Part shown: positions 1 to 8,899 of the stretch, in pieces
Layout: each line of letters starts with the position of its first letter
How positions within the stretch are numbered: position 1 is the first letter of the stretch
Translations under genes and position numbers: made by a program
Origin: Pseudomonas serbica
GTDB taxonomy: Bacteria > Pseudomonadota > Gammaproteobacteria > Pseudomonadales > Pseudomonadaceae
Reading direction: 5' to 3'
Length of the DNA stretch: 64,000 bases
NCBI RefSeq assembly: GCF_028823535.1
Contig: NZ_JAQIYM010000003.1
Location: 393,217 to 457,216, forward strand
The notes under the pieces: generated by a model
The model's input: only the letters and a program-made list of their open reading frames with translations
Databases searched by the model: none
What the model was told of the DNA's origin: nothing

Positions 1-1704
1 GAAGCTTCTACATTCACGGTAAACAATCCACTTCGCGGTTTCGGCAATATTGGCCTGTGCGAATGCCTTAACGAGAGCTGCCACGCTGTCATTACGATGG
101 ATGAGCAACTCCAGATGTTGTTCTTGCTCAGCCTCCGCGAGCTTTTTCCGGCGCGCCTTGAGTGCCTGAAACAAGTCAAACGAATCAAAGTCCACCTCGT
201 TTGAAGCTTCAAATGCTACGTCCATCGGCAAACACAACGTCCCCTCTTGCCTCTCTTGCTCTTGTCCTTCTGGGTCATTAGGTACCGGCTCAAAAGGTAA
301 GTCCGAGCGCCAGGACTCGAGAATTGCCTGCGCGCCCAAGGGGGTGCCATAGACCTCGGTCGAAACCTGCAAATTGACCTCAGTCACGATGCCTTCCTGA
401 ACAAGCCCTTTCCATGCCAGCAAAAAACTACGCGATGTCAGAGGACCTCGCTGCTCGTAGCATCGCTTAAGATTATCCAGCACAACCGCCGCACCAGCAT
501 CACGCAATTCAAGAGTTACCTTCCCGCTGGCGATGTCACCGTGCAAACTGCAGGTAAATTGCCGGGTTTTCCAGTCGTACTCCACACCAACATGAAACGG
601 CCAGGGTGTGAGCGTTTCCTCTTCTTGACTGGTCGCAGGTATTTGCTGCGCATTCAGGGGTTCGGTCTCAGGCCATGGCAGGGCATGGGTATCGAACAAC
701 ATGCTTTCCACATTGCCATCAGGTGTGTCATCAGCGCCCAACCAAAACTGGCCATTACAAGTGAAGTTGCAAGAGCCAATTGCAGTGACCGGTCCCTTTA
801 GGGTTTGAAATTCGTAGAGTTTGATATGGTAAAAGCGCCCAGCAGCGCTCTTCCACGCCATGACCTGGCGGTCCTTGTCATTGGCGAACAACTGATCAAG
901 TGTATCCTGACCGAGATAGACCTGATTCATAAGCGGCGGTTTGCGGGCGGCGACCAGGGTCCAGTTAACCATCGGCAGTCGTGCAACCACTCGTGCAACA
1001 TCCCCCCAATAAGGTGAGGCCGCCTTCACAGCGCTGAATGTTCCGTAGTGCTGCTGAACGAATTGCCAGAGCGAATCGTGTAATGGTGAAAAATACAGGC
1101 AGGGAGCAGCTCTCGATGCTTCGGCGTGTTCAGGGTCAGCAATTTTTCGGCGAAGCTGCATTTCTTGTAGCAAAGAAATGGCACGTTGCAACGGACCACA
1201 ACGGTTCTTGGAGTGCACGCTCCTATCGAGCCAGTCTAAAAAATTCTTGAGCTCCAGCATCGGCTGTTGTCGAGGCGCCGGCAGCCAGGTATCGGCAAAA
1301 CCTTCACATTGGCGGCCCCATCCCGAAAGGCTAAGATTGGCCGACATCACCGCAACATAAACCCATCGTGTCCCCTGCATGTCAGTGCCAATGAGAACTA
1401 TGTTCTTGGGGTGAAAAAAACGCCCCTGAACGAAAACCGGGTAGGTGCTGTAGCGGTATGCTTTTGCACTCGGTTTGATCACTGCCGGATCACAGAACAC
1501 TCCGACCTGTGTTTTGCGCAGGCCTCGATGTACCACCTGCTCGCGCACTGCCCGACTTGACTGCGGGTCTGCACCGAACAGGGCGGGCATAACATTCTGC
1601 TCAAAAAAATCAGCGTTGAACGTAAAGCTGGAAAACAGCGCAACTTCAATTTGCTTAAACCGGCTGGCAACTTCAGACAGTCGCTCTCGAATAGTTACCC
1701 TCAT
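1..1704 (-). CDS. Phospholipase D-like nuclease-family protein (C-terminus off the left edge)
   Basis: An open frame runs without a stop from ATG at 1704 to base 1, giving 568 residues of a protein whose end lies outside the window. Two PLD-type half-sites are visible. The first has His98-Pro-Lys100 followed by a SANLSLSGWG segment at 121-130 and Glu134. The second has His293-Ile-Lys295 followed by GSCNFT at 310-315. This HxK plus (G/S)xxN pairing is characteristic of phospholipase D-fold enzymes, which in bacteria include nucleases of defence systems. The start overlaps the stop of the upstream gene as ATGA, so the two are probably translationally coupled. Defence genes next door suggest a nuclease effector, but this is inference. 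Lipid hydrolysis is not excluded. A partner such as a helicase may lie further left. Confidence 0.7.
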   Translation of the reverse strand, partial: MRVTIRERLSEVASRFKQIEVALFSSFTFNADFFEQNVMPALFGADPQSSRAVREQVVHRGLRKTQVGVFCDPAVIKPSAKAYRYSTYPVFVQGRFFHPKNIVLIGTDMQGTRWVYVAVMSANLSLSGWGRQCEGFADTWLPAPRQQPMLELKNFLDWLDRSVHSKNRCGPLQRAISLLQEMQLRRKIADPEHAEASRAAPCLYFSPLHDSLWQFVQQHYGTFSAVKAASPYWGDVARVVARLPMVNWTLVAARKPPLMNQVYLGQDTLDQLFANDKDRQVMAWKSAAGRFYHIKLYEFQTLKGPVTAIGSCNFTCNGQFWLGADDTPDGNVESMLFDTHALPWPETEPLNAQQIPATSQEEETLTPWPFHVGVEYDWKTRQFTCSLHGDIASGKVTLELRDAGAAVVLDNLKRCYEQRGPLTSRSFLLAWKGLVQEGIVTEVNLQVSTEVYGTPLGAQAILESWRSDLPFEPVPNDPEGQEQERQEGTLCLPMDVAFEASNEVDFDSFDLFQALKARRKKLAEAEQEQHLELLIHRNDSVAALVKAFAQANIAETAKWIVYRECRSF

Positions 1705-2915
1705 CGCGAACTCCCAGCACGCAATTGTTGAGAGAGTGCGCCTAAGCAATCAAGGTAGTAATCATTGCGCCAGGCAATGCCCGGTAGCAGTTGCTCAGGT
1801 GAAGGAGTACTGATGACCAGCGAGCATTCGAGCTTGCCTTGCTCATCCAGCTGTAGCCAAGGCGCATTGCCGCGTGACTCGCTGACAGCTCGGTGATGAT
1901 CAAGCAGAGAAGTAATCAATCGCTGCTTGCTGCTTAGGTCCAACCTTAACAATTGATCAACACGCCCCTGCAATGAGCCCTCATAGTTACCGCCTGCGGC
2001 GAACGCTTTAGCAGCCTCTCGCAGGGCTAGAAGATCTATCGCGAGGTCACTCTCGACAAGCGTTAAAGCTAGATTCGCCTTTGAACACAAATACTCGAAA
2101 ATAGCCTCCAGTGGTGCGATATAACCTTCGCAACTCTGTACGTTCTTAAGGTGTACTGCATGTGCTGGCAATGTCTCGATCGCCACTGTTACGAACTGAC
2201 GAATGTCGTCTGCCTGCATTGAGCTTCGCGACAATATCGCTAGCTCTTGCGTAATCGTGGAGCTAGCCGGAGTAACGAATGCATCAAGAATAATTCGCCT
2301 GGAGGGTACCTGCTCGATGATCACCTTCAACCCGCTGACAACTCTGGCGCTTGGCCGTTGAGCAAAAAGCACAGGGTCCCCAGATCCGCGCAATACAGCC
2401 CTCACCCCCTTGAACAATGCCTCGATAATTGGTGTTTGCTCCCTGATTTTTTTCGCCAGTTTTTCGTCCATTCGATTATGCGCATCGATCAATTGAGCAT
2501 TCAGCGCAGGTCCGCGATACAACCCCCACACGCCGTTAGCCAAAGGGCTGTCGAGTAACTGATGATCACTTTGCAGACTAATCCAGACACCTTCATCAGC
2601 ACTATTCAGGCGCCGACTCCCTGGTAGAAGCCAATCAACTCCGGCGCAACGACAGGCGCGCGCAAAAGCCTGCTCGATCAGAATGAAGAACTTTTGCTGA
2701 TCTTTGGGTGTGTTGTTCGATGAGTCCTGCGCGAATACCGGCCACCATGCCAGAGCCGTCAGGAGCACCTGAAAACCTTCGGCGCGTCGACTCGAACCAG
2801 TCAACGCTGGTACCAAATCTCTGGCCCGTCGTTGCCACAACGGCATGATCCCCAGCGGGTCGCGGCCGCTCAAGGGAAGCAACAAACCCTTGTCTATTTC
2901 AGTCACTGTAAACAT
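1701..2915 (-). CDS. Uncharacterised protein coupled to the PLD-like gene
   Basis: I do not recognise this 404-residue protein. Its N-terminal part has a compact motif, LSGRDPLGI, followed by a helical stretch rich in Arg, Trp and Leu. No catalytic motif, signal peptide or clear membrane segment is visible. The ATG at 2915 was chosen because GGAAG lies 10 bases upstream; an ATG at 2942 and a TTG at 2984 are in frame but have weaker ribosome sites. The stop overlaps the ATG of the PLD-like gene by four bases (ATGA), so both proteins are probably made together at related levels. The position beside a restriction system and Zorya makes a defence role likely by association only. Confidence 0.7.
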   Translation of the reverse strand: MFTVTEIDKGLLLPLSGRDPLGIMPLWQRRARDLVPALTGSSRRAEGFQVLLTALAWWPVFAQDSSNNTPKDQQKFFILIEQAFARACRCAGVDWLLPGSRRLNSADEGVWISLQSDHQLLDSPLANGVWGLYRGPALNAQLIDAHNRMDEKLAKKIREQTPIIEALFKGVRAVLRGSGDPVLFAQRPSARVVSGLKVIIEQVPSRRIILDAFVTPASSTITQELAILSRSSMQADDIRQFVTVAIETLPAHAVHLKNVQSCEGYIAPLEAIFEYLCSKANLALTLVESDLAIDLLALREAAKAFAAGGNYEGSLQGRVDQLLRLDLSSKQRLITSLLDHHRAVSESRGNAPWLQLDEQGKLECSLVISTPSPEQLLPGIAWRNDYYLDCLGALSQQLRAGSSR

Positions 2916-3276
2916 TTGGTGAGAGCTTCCGATGCTAGTCATTGGTTCACTCACAGCGAGCGAACCGATAGGGTTTGTCGCCAAACACCAGTTTTTTTAA
3001 AAAGGAAAGACTATGGCTTTAACCGGACCAAGTAAGGCGCATTGGTGTACACAGGTCGCAGTAAAAAAATTACTAAACGGGGGGGCGAACAAATGGTAAG
3101 CGTGTGACCTACGCTGCGCTGCTGCATTCGACGGTTCTAAACAACTCAAAAAAAGCTCACCCTTTGCACGGACCTGGCGCTGTTCACAAATCTCGGCCGC
3201 AACTGCAACGTAAACTACGGCCGTATCTGCGAACAGAATCCTCTTCTACCACACCATTGACTCGCAGTGCTTAAGC
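2916..3276. other. Intergenic region between the left-edge pair and hsdR
   Basis: The 361 bases contain the possible small plus-strand ORF at 3013-3099 and must hold the promoter of the minus-strand pair to the left. I see no convincing -35/-10 pair, terminator hairpin or repeat. The stretch is AT-rich near 2991-3005 and 3060-3075. Confidence 0.4.
3013..3099 (+). CDS. Possible 28-residue small ORF
   Basis: A short plus-strand frame begins at ATG 3013 with GGAAAG just upstream and ends at TAA 3099. It would encode 28 residues with three lysines and a hydrophobic centre. It lies in the 361-base gap between the left-edge gene pair and hsdR, on the opposite strand to every neighbour. No family is recognised. 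The ribosome site is the only positive evidence, so it could equally be chance or the stump of an eroded gene. Confidence 0.2.
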   Translation: MALTGPSKAHWCTQVAVKKLLNGGANKW

Positions 3277-6200
3277 CTACAGCCATGCCTCGCAGAGTGT
3301 TTCCGCCTGATTGAGCACCAGCTGCGCCGCCTCTTCGGCTTGATCCGGCGGATACTTGTACTTGCGCAAAATCCGTCGCACCAAGATGCGAAGTTTGGCC
3401 TTCACGCTTTCACGACTGCTCCAATCAACACTGACGTTGGCCCGCAAGCTGGCGGTCAGCTCGTGGGCAATTTTTGCGAGGATTTCGTCGCCCAACTCGC
3501 GCACTGAGGACTCGTTATTGGCCAAGGCATCGTAAAACGCCAGCTCGTCATCGTTGAGCCCCAGCTCATCACCGCGCTTGCTAGCGGCAGCGAATTTTTT
3601 GGCCATTTCGATCAGCTCTTCGATGACCTGAGCGGTTTCGATAGAACGGTTTTGATAGCGCTTGATCACATTCGCCAGCAGCTCGGAAAACTTCTTCTCC
3701 TGAGCAAGGTTAGTGCTGTAACGGCTCTTGATTTCGCCTTCGAGCAAACGCTCCAACAGCTCTACCGCCAGGTTCTTCTCTGGAAGATTGCGCACCTCGG
3801 CGAGAAACGCATCGTCGAGCAAGCCAATATTGGGCTTGTCCAAGCCCACCGCCTCGAAGATGTCCACCACGTCGCCAGAGACAACGGCATTGCCGATGAT
3901 CTGGCGAATGGCCAATTCGCGTTCTTCGTCGGTCTTTTTCTGCTGACTGACTTCACGCTTGATCAAGATCACCTTGATCGCCTGGAAGAACGCCACCTCC
4001 TCGCGCACTGCCTTGGCTTCATCCAAGGTGCAACACAGGGTAAAGGCCTTGCTCATAGCCAGCGCGGTATCAGCAAAGCGCTTCTTGCCGTCTTCCAGAC
4101 CGAGCACATGGTTGGCTGCCCCAGCGAGCAACTTATGGCCGCCGGCTAGGAAGTCACTGTAATCGAAGCCATGCAGCAGGCTGCGCAGGACATCGAGCTT
4201 CTCCTCCAGCACTGAATAGGCTTCATGGGCATCCACGGTCGGCCGTCCTTTGCCCTTGCTACCGGTGTACTCCTTGAGCGCGGCTTTCAGCTCATTGGCG
4301 ATACCGATGTAATCCACCACCAGGCCGCCTTGCTTGTCCTTGAAGACACGGTTAACCCGGGCAATGGCCTGCATCAGGTTATGGCCCTTCATTGGCTTAT
4401 CCACGTACAGAGTATGGACGCAGGGTGCATCAAAGCCGGTCAGCCACATATCACGGACGATGACCAACTTGAGCGGATCGAGAGGATCCTTAAAGCGTTT
4501 TTCCAGACGTTTTTTTTGCTGTCCAGAATAGATATGCGGCCGCAATAAGGCCTTGTCCGAGGCACTGCCGGTCATGACGATCTTGATCGCGCCTTTTTCC
4601 GGGTCTTCATCGTGCCATTCCGGACGCAAGGCAACGATCTCATTGTACAGGTGCACGCAGATCTCGCGGCTCATGGCCACCAACATGGCTTTGCCGGGCA
4701 TCTGCCCCATGCTTACCAGGCCCTGATTACGCTCTTCAAAGTGGGCAACCAGATCAGCCGCCACGCTGTTGATCCGAGGTTCGGCACCGACCACCTTTTC
4801 CAGTGCGGCCCAACGGCTTTTCAGGCGCGACTGCTGGTCGTCCTCTTCATCTTCAGCCAGTTCATCGACCTGATCGTCGATCGCCGGCAACTCACTGTCT
4901 TTCAACGACAATTTGGCCAGCCGCGATTCATAGTAGATGGCGACCGTTGCGCCGTCTTCAGTGGCCTGTTGCATGTCGTAAACATGAATGTATTCACCGA
5001 AAACCGAACGGGTGTCGCGGTCTTCGCTGGACACCGGTGTGCCGGTAAAGGCCACGAAGGTGGCATTGGGTAGCGCATCACGCAGATGCTGGGCATAGCC
5101 AACCTGATACCGGGCTTGGCTCTCTGCTGCCTGAAGCCCATTTGGCGCTTTCAGCTCAGCATTGAATCCATACTGAGTGCGATGGGCTTCGTCGGCGATG
5201 ACGACGATGTTTGGGCGCAGTGACAGTACCGGGAAGCTGTCTTCATCAACCCCTGGCATGAACTTCTGGATAGTGGCAAATACAATACCGCCACTAGGTC
5301 GGTTGGCCAGCTTGGTGCGCAAATCACCTCGTGACTCAACTTGAACGGGCTGCTCGCGCAGTAGATCCTGAGACAGCGAAAACACCCCGAACAACTGGCC
5401 ATCCAGGTCGTTCCGATCGGTGATCACCACGATGGTTGGGTTCTCCATCGCCGCTTCCTGCATTACCCGGGCGGCGAAGCACGTCATGGTGATGCTCTTA
5501 CCCGAGCCCTGGGTGTGCCAAACCACCCCGCCTTTATGGTTGCCACCGGGACGCGAGGCAGTGACCACCTGCTGAATGGCAGCGCGCACGGCGTGGAATT
5601 GGTGATAACCGGCAATCTTCTTCACCAGTCGGCCGTCATCTTCGAACAACACGAAGTATCGCAGATAGTCGAGTAGCATCTCAGGCGCCAATGCACCGCG
5701 CACCAAAGTTTCAAGCTCGTTGAACTGCCCCAACGGATCGAGAGTCTCGCCGTCGATGGTTCGCCAGCTCATGAAGCGCTCGGCATCTGCTGACAGTGAG
5801 CCCATGCGGGCTTCGCTACCGTCGGTAATCACCAGAATTTCGTTGTACTGGAACAGATCCGGGATCTGTTCCTTGTAGGTCTGAATCTGGTCGAAGGCTT
5901 TACCCAGGTCGGCCTTCACATCCGCCGGGTTTTTCAACTCCAGCAGCACCAACGGCAGGCCGTTGACGAACAGGATGATGTCCGGACGCCGGGTATGTTT
6001 CGGCCCCTGGATGCTGAACTGATTGATGGCCAGCCAGTCGTTAGCCTTAACGTCAGCCCAGTCGATCAGGCGGACGAAGTCGCCACGAGTCTCGCCGTCT
6101 TTTTGGTACTGCACCGGTACGCCGCTGACCAACAGACGATGGAACAAGCGGTTGGCCGACAGTTGTACTGGCAGGCCCAGCTCGAGCACCTGTTTGAGGG

Positions 6201-6399
6201 CATCTTCTCGCGCGGCCAATGGCACCTTGGGATTGAGCTTGGCCATGGCGCTGCGCAGGCGCTCGGTCAGGACCACCTGACGGTAGTGAGCCCGCTCCGG
6301 GCTAGCGCCGTCATTTGCAATTTCCGGTCCGTAAAGGCGCGTGTATCCCACTTCAGCCAGCCAGCCGAGGGCTTCCTGTTCCAGTTGGTCTTCAGTCAT
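3277..6399 (-). CDS. hsdR: Type I restriction endonuclease subunit R
   Basis: This 1040-residue protein is the DNA-translocating and cleaving subunit of a type I restriction-modification complex. The N-terminal nuclease shows Asp140 and Glu154-Leu-Lys156, the D...ExK pattern of type I R subunits. The motor follows with a Walker A (TQGSGKS, about 296-302), a DEAH box at 403-406, an AFTGTP motif III and a late TGFDAP segment. The length is normal for the family. ATG 6399 is supported by AGGAAG nine bases upstream. It is the last gene of the hsd cluster and is separated from the preceding gene by 207 bases, so it may have its own promoter. It acts with HsdM and HsdS on unmodified foreign DNA. 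Confidence 0.95.
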   Translation of the reverse strand: MTEDQLEQEALGWLAEVGYTRLYGPEIANDGASPERAHYRQVVLTERLRSAMAKLNPKVPLAAREDALKQVLELGLPVQLSANRLFHRLLVSGVPVQYQKDGETRGDFVRLIDWADVKANDWLAINQFSIQGPKHTRRPDIILFVNGLPLVLLELKNPADVKADLGKAFDQIQTYKEQIPDLFQYNEILVITDGSEARMGSLSADAERFMSWRTIDGETLDPLGQFNELETLVRGALAPEMLLDYLRYFVLFEDDGRLVKKIAGYHQFHAVRAAIQQVVTASRPGGNHKGGVVWHTQGSGKSITMTCFAARVMQEAAMENPTIVVITDRNDLDGQLFGVFSLSQDLLREQPVQVESRGDLRTKLANRPSGGIVFATIQKFMPGVDEDSFPVLSLRPNIVVIADEAHRTQYGFNAELKAPNGLQAAESQARYQVGYAQHLRDALPNATFVAFTGTPVSSEDRDTRSVFGEYIHVYDMQQATEDGATVAIYYESRLAKLSLKDSELPAIDDQVDELAEDEEDDQQSRLKSRWAALEKVVGAEPRINSVAADLVAHFEERNQGLVSMGQMPGKAMLVAMSREICVHLYNEIVALRPEWHDEDPEKGAIKIVMTGSASDKALLRPHIYSGQQKKRLEKRFKDPLDPLKLVIVRDMWLTGFDAPCVHTLYVDKPMKGHNLMQAIARVNRVFKDKQGGLVVDYIGIANELKAALKEYTGSKGKGRPTVDAHEAYSVLEEKLDVLRSLLHGFDYSDFLAGGHKLLAGAANHVLGLEDGKKRFADTALAMSKAFTLCCTLDEAKAVREEVAFFQAIKVILIKREVSQQKKTDEERELAIRQIIGNAVVSGDVVDIFEAVGLDKPNIGLLDDAFLAEVRNLPEKNLAVELLERLLEGEIKSRYSTNLAQEKKFSELLANVIKRYQNRSIETAQVIEELIEMAKKFAAASKRGDELGLNDDELAFYDALANNESSVRELGDEILAKIAHELTASLRANVSVDWSSRESVKAKLRILVRRILRKYKYPPDQAEEAAQLVLNQAETLCEAWL

Positions 6400-6606
6400 T
6401 CCATTTCACTTCCTGTTCAGTTCGCCTGCCAGCTCTGCCTCGGTCAAGGCAATGTTCGGCAAAAATCCGGTCCAAAGTTTTGGGCAAGTCGCGCGGTCAC
6501 TAAAATTCGGCGAGGCCCAAAACTCTCTTGATACTTACAACGCCTAGTCAGCCACCTGATTGGTCCTCAGCCAGCCCGCCCACGCTGTTCAATACCGCTA
6601 ATGTGA
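6400..6606. other. Gap inside the hsd cluster, possible gene remnant
   Basis: The 207 bases upstream of hsdR carry no full-length ORF. On the minus strand the last 60-70 bases read as plausible coding sequence in two frames, each lacking a good start and broken by nearby stops. One reading ends in the residues LTEAELAGEL just before hsdR. This could be a decayed gene or simply untranslated leader. No terminator is seen. Confidence 0.25.
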
Positions 6607-7545
6607 TCACTCGCCGGCCTCCCACTCCTTGGCTGACAGCTCACCGGTCTGATGGAAACGCCGTACGCGGCCAATGAACTCGGCGAAGTCGCCATTCTCT
6701 TCAGTCAAGCGGTTACACATATCCCAGTCGATTTCACTACGTTCGCGAGCGGGGATCAGAATCTGGCTTTCCGTGGGGTTCTGCACATCGAGCTGAATCA
6801 CACCAATGCCATGAGCTGCGGCGAGCATGTGTAACTCTTTGAGCGTACCGTCGCCCTCCACCGTGGCGGCTACCAAGTAACCGAAATGAGCCCAAGAGGA
6901 GTTGGACACTGCCTGGAAAAAACTCTTGCGCGCATTGGAACGGTTGAGCAGCAGCTTGACCTCGAACGACCATAATCGAGCGCGGCGCTCGCCCAACACG
7001 CGGACGCAATCACGTAAGTTCTGCGTCCAGTCAGCAGTCAGGTCTTCCAGACCTACCAGATCTGGATGCAACCATTCGTTGCCACCACTACCAGCCCGGT
7101 TGGACGAACGCTTTTCGTTGATCCGCATGGCGTACACCCTCTGCTCGTCCGTCAGCAGATACTCCGCCAAAATTGGATAGAGTGCATGCTCACGCAACGG
7201 CGAAGGCTCAGGCAGGTCTGACGTTACGAGAGTGCCCCCTTCAGCCGCCGCTACTTCAGCGCTGGCATCCATCTCCGACCAGTAATAGTGACGTGGCCGT
7301 CCTTCGGTTGTTTTCAGTTCAGGATGCTTCTGCTGCCAGAGCGGGCGGGAACCAGCAATCTCGGCCACCAGTTGCTGCACCAGGTCCTTGTCAGTCTGAA
7401 TGTAGCTGGCACTGCCTGCTTTCTTGACCGCGCATTCGTCAGGAAACTCATCGAAGACCCACTGCGCCAATTCGCGGGCAGTCTGTTGGGTATCAGGCAC
7501 ACTTTTCAGCCGTGCAGTCACACGCTCGCGCAGATTCATAGCCAT
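6607..7545 (-). CDS. COG2958/HrgA-like protein, candidate PD-(D/E)XK nuclease
   Basis: This 312-residue protein sits between hsdS and hsdR. Residues 1-90 look like a winged-helix type DNA-binding domain ending in a basic, aromatic stretch. Residues 118-235 carry a candidate PD-(D/E)XK core with Glu118 or Glu144, Pro161-Asp162 and Glu195-Val-Lys197, followed by a conserved-looking SNSSWAHFGYLVAA segment. That layout matches proteins grouped as COG2958/HrgA, which are found beside restriction systems; their biochemical function is not well established. The start at 7545 has GGAGG nine bases upstream, inside the end of hsdS, and only one base separates the two genes. The coupling suggests an accessory or second nuclease for this restriction operon. 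Confidence 0.75.
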   Translation of the reverse strand: MAMNLRERVTARLKSVPDTQQTARELAQWVFDEFPDECAVKKAGSASYIQTDKDLVQQLVAEIAGSRPLWQQKHPELKTTEGRPRHYYWSEMDASAEVAAAEGGTLVTSDLPEPSPLREHALYPILAEYLLTDEQRVYAMRINEKRSSNRAGSGGNEWLHPDLVGLEDLTADWTQNLRDCVRVLGERRARLWSFEVKLLLNRSNARKSFFQAVSNSSWAHFGYLVAATVEGDGTLKELHMLAAAHGIGVIQLDVQNPTESQILIPARERSEIDWDMCNRLTEENGDFAEFIGRVRRFHQTGELSAKEWEAGE

Positions 7546-7546
7546 C

Positions 7547-8899
7547 TCAGACCGCCTCCGACAACATATTTTCGATGGAGGCTTCCACTTCTGGCAGGCA
7601 CAGTTGGCCGGAGATAAGGCGCGGCAGCAGGGTATCGCGGAGCTGTGTGAGAGTTTGAGTTTGCTTCAGATTTTCCTTGATCTTTTCCATTACTGGAGAG
7701 ACTGCACTTTCGAACTCACAGATGATCTGCTCATCCGGGTAAATGATCGAAACTCCTGCCATAGTGTCGCGGGTGATCGTATCGAATACTGATCCATGTG
7801 CACGCTGCTTCAGAGATTCAACGAGGCGATAAGTGTTGAAATAAGTGAAATACGCATCACCAGCCCTGCCACGCAAGCCATAACATGACTGGTTCATTGC
7901 CATCTCTCGCCCAACAAGTGCAAGTCGCCCCACAGTACCGCGCGCAGAAATTATGGTTGTTCCAGCTGCTAAAAGCTTGGTTGAAGAATTGTTAAGACCA
8001 GCAATGGTGATGTGCTTTTCAGTGTCGATAACGAACACATCAGTCGCTGTTGGCGCATCAACCACGGAGAACCAAGGGATATCACCATTCCAATAGTCCG
8101 AGATGGAGGTCCTCGGCGTCCCTCCTCCGATCACATCGATCGTTTCAGTAAAGGACATAGCCTTCCACCCCACCGGTACCACCCCCAACTCTGACTCTTC
8201 GAAACTGTCAGGAAACTGCGCTGCGGTGGCGGCATCCATGCCGTCTGGATCAAGCCCTTCAGCCTTGGCGCGCACTGGGTCGAAATCGACAAACCAGGAT
8301 TTGAACAGCGCTTGAGCGATGTCTTCCAGGGTGGCGTTGGTTTCGCGCAACAAAATGATGCGGTCGTTGAATGCCGAGAAAAAGCCCCCAATTTTCCTTT
8401 GAGTCAAGATATCGGGAACAGGTAAGAGCAACTGCCTCTGAGCCGTCAGGCTGACATAATCAGCCATGTCTGTTTCGCCTTTACGAGAGGCAAGCTGTGC
8501 CTTGAACTCGGCGCTCTGCAAATATGCAAACAAAAAGCTTCTATCTAATATCCGCTCATCCATAACTCGCCAAAAGGTCGTTTGGGGGGAGCACACAAAA
8601 GCAGGGCAGTCCTTTGGGGCGAATGCCACCTTCCCCACCGTCCCCTTATGGGAAAGCAGCACATCGCCAGGCTTGCCTATCCCCTTGCGAATTCTTAAGC
8701 ATGCAACTTCATTAATGCACTGTGCTGAACTAAACAACACTTGTCCATCAGACATGTCTGCAGCACGAATAAACGACACACCACGATCTGCAAATTCGTC
8801 TGGACGAGGTCGATACTCGCCGTGGTTGCCGTCCTCTACAAGGAGCTTACTTTCAGCCTGAAGCTGCGAAACACTGATCCTCGGCCACTTAGAACTCAT
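7547..8899 (-). CDS. hsdS: Type I restriction-modification specificity subunit S
   Basis: HsdS recognises the bipartite DNA target for both methylation and cleavage. The 450-residue protein has two target-recognition domains, about 1-170 and 240-410. The central conserved helix region includes ALFKSWFVDFDPV, and the C-terminal repeat includes LRDTLLPRLISGQL. Both conserved regions are intact, so it should be a full-length two-domain specificity subunit. Its ATG lies inside the end of hsdM (11-base overlap), which is typical of hsdMS operons. The recognition sequence cannot be deduced by eye. Confidence 0.95.
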   Translation of the reverse strand: MSSKWPRISVSQLQAESKLLVEDGNHGEYRPRPDEFADRGVSFIRAADMSDGQVLFSSAQCINEVACLRIRKGIGKPGDVLLSHKGTVGKVAFAPKDCPAFVCSPQTTFWRVMDERILDRSFLFAYLQSAEFKAQLASRKGETDMADYVSLTAQRQLLLPVPDILTQRKIGGFFSAFNDRIILLRETNATLEDIAQALFKSWFVDFDPVRAKAEGLDPDGMDAATAAQFPDSFEESELGVVPVGWKAMSFTETIDVIGGGTPRTSISDYWNGDIPWFSVVDAPTATDVFVIDTEKHITIAGLNNSSTKLLAAGTTIISARGTVGRLALVGREMAMNQSCYGLRGRAGDAYFTYFNTYRLVESLKQRAHGSVFDTITRDTMAGVSIIYPDEQIICEFESAVSPVMEKIKENLKQTQTLTQLRDTLLPRLISGQLCLPEVEASIENMLSEAV

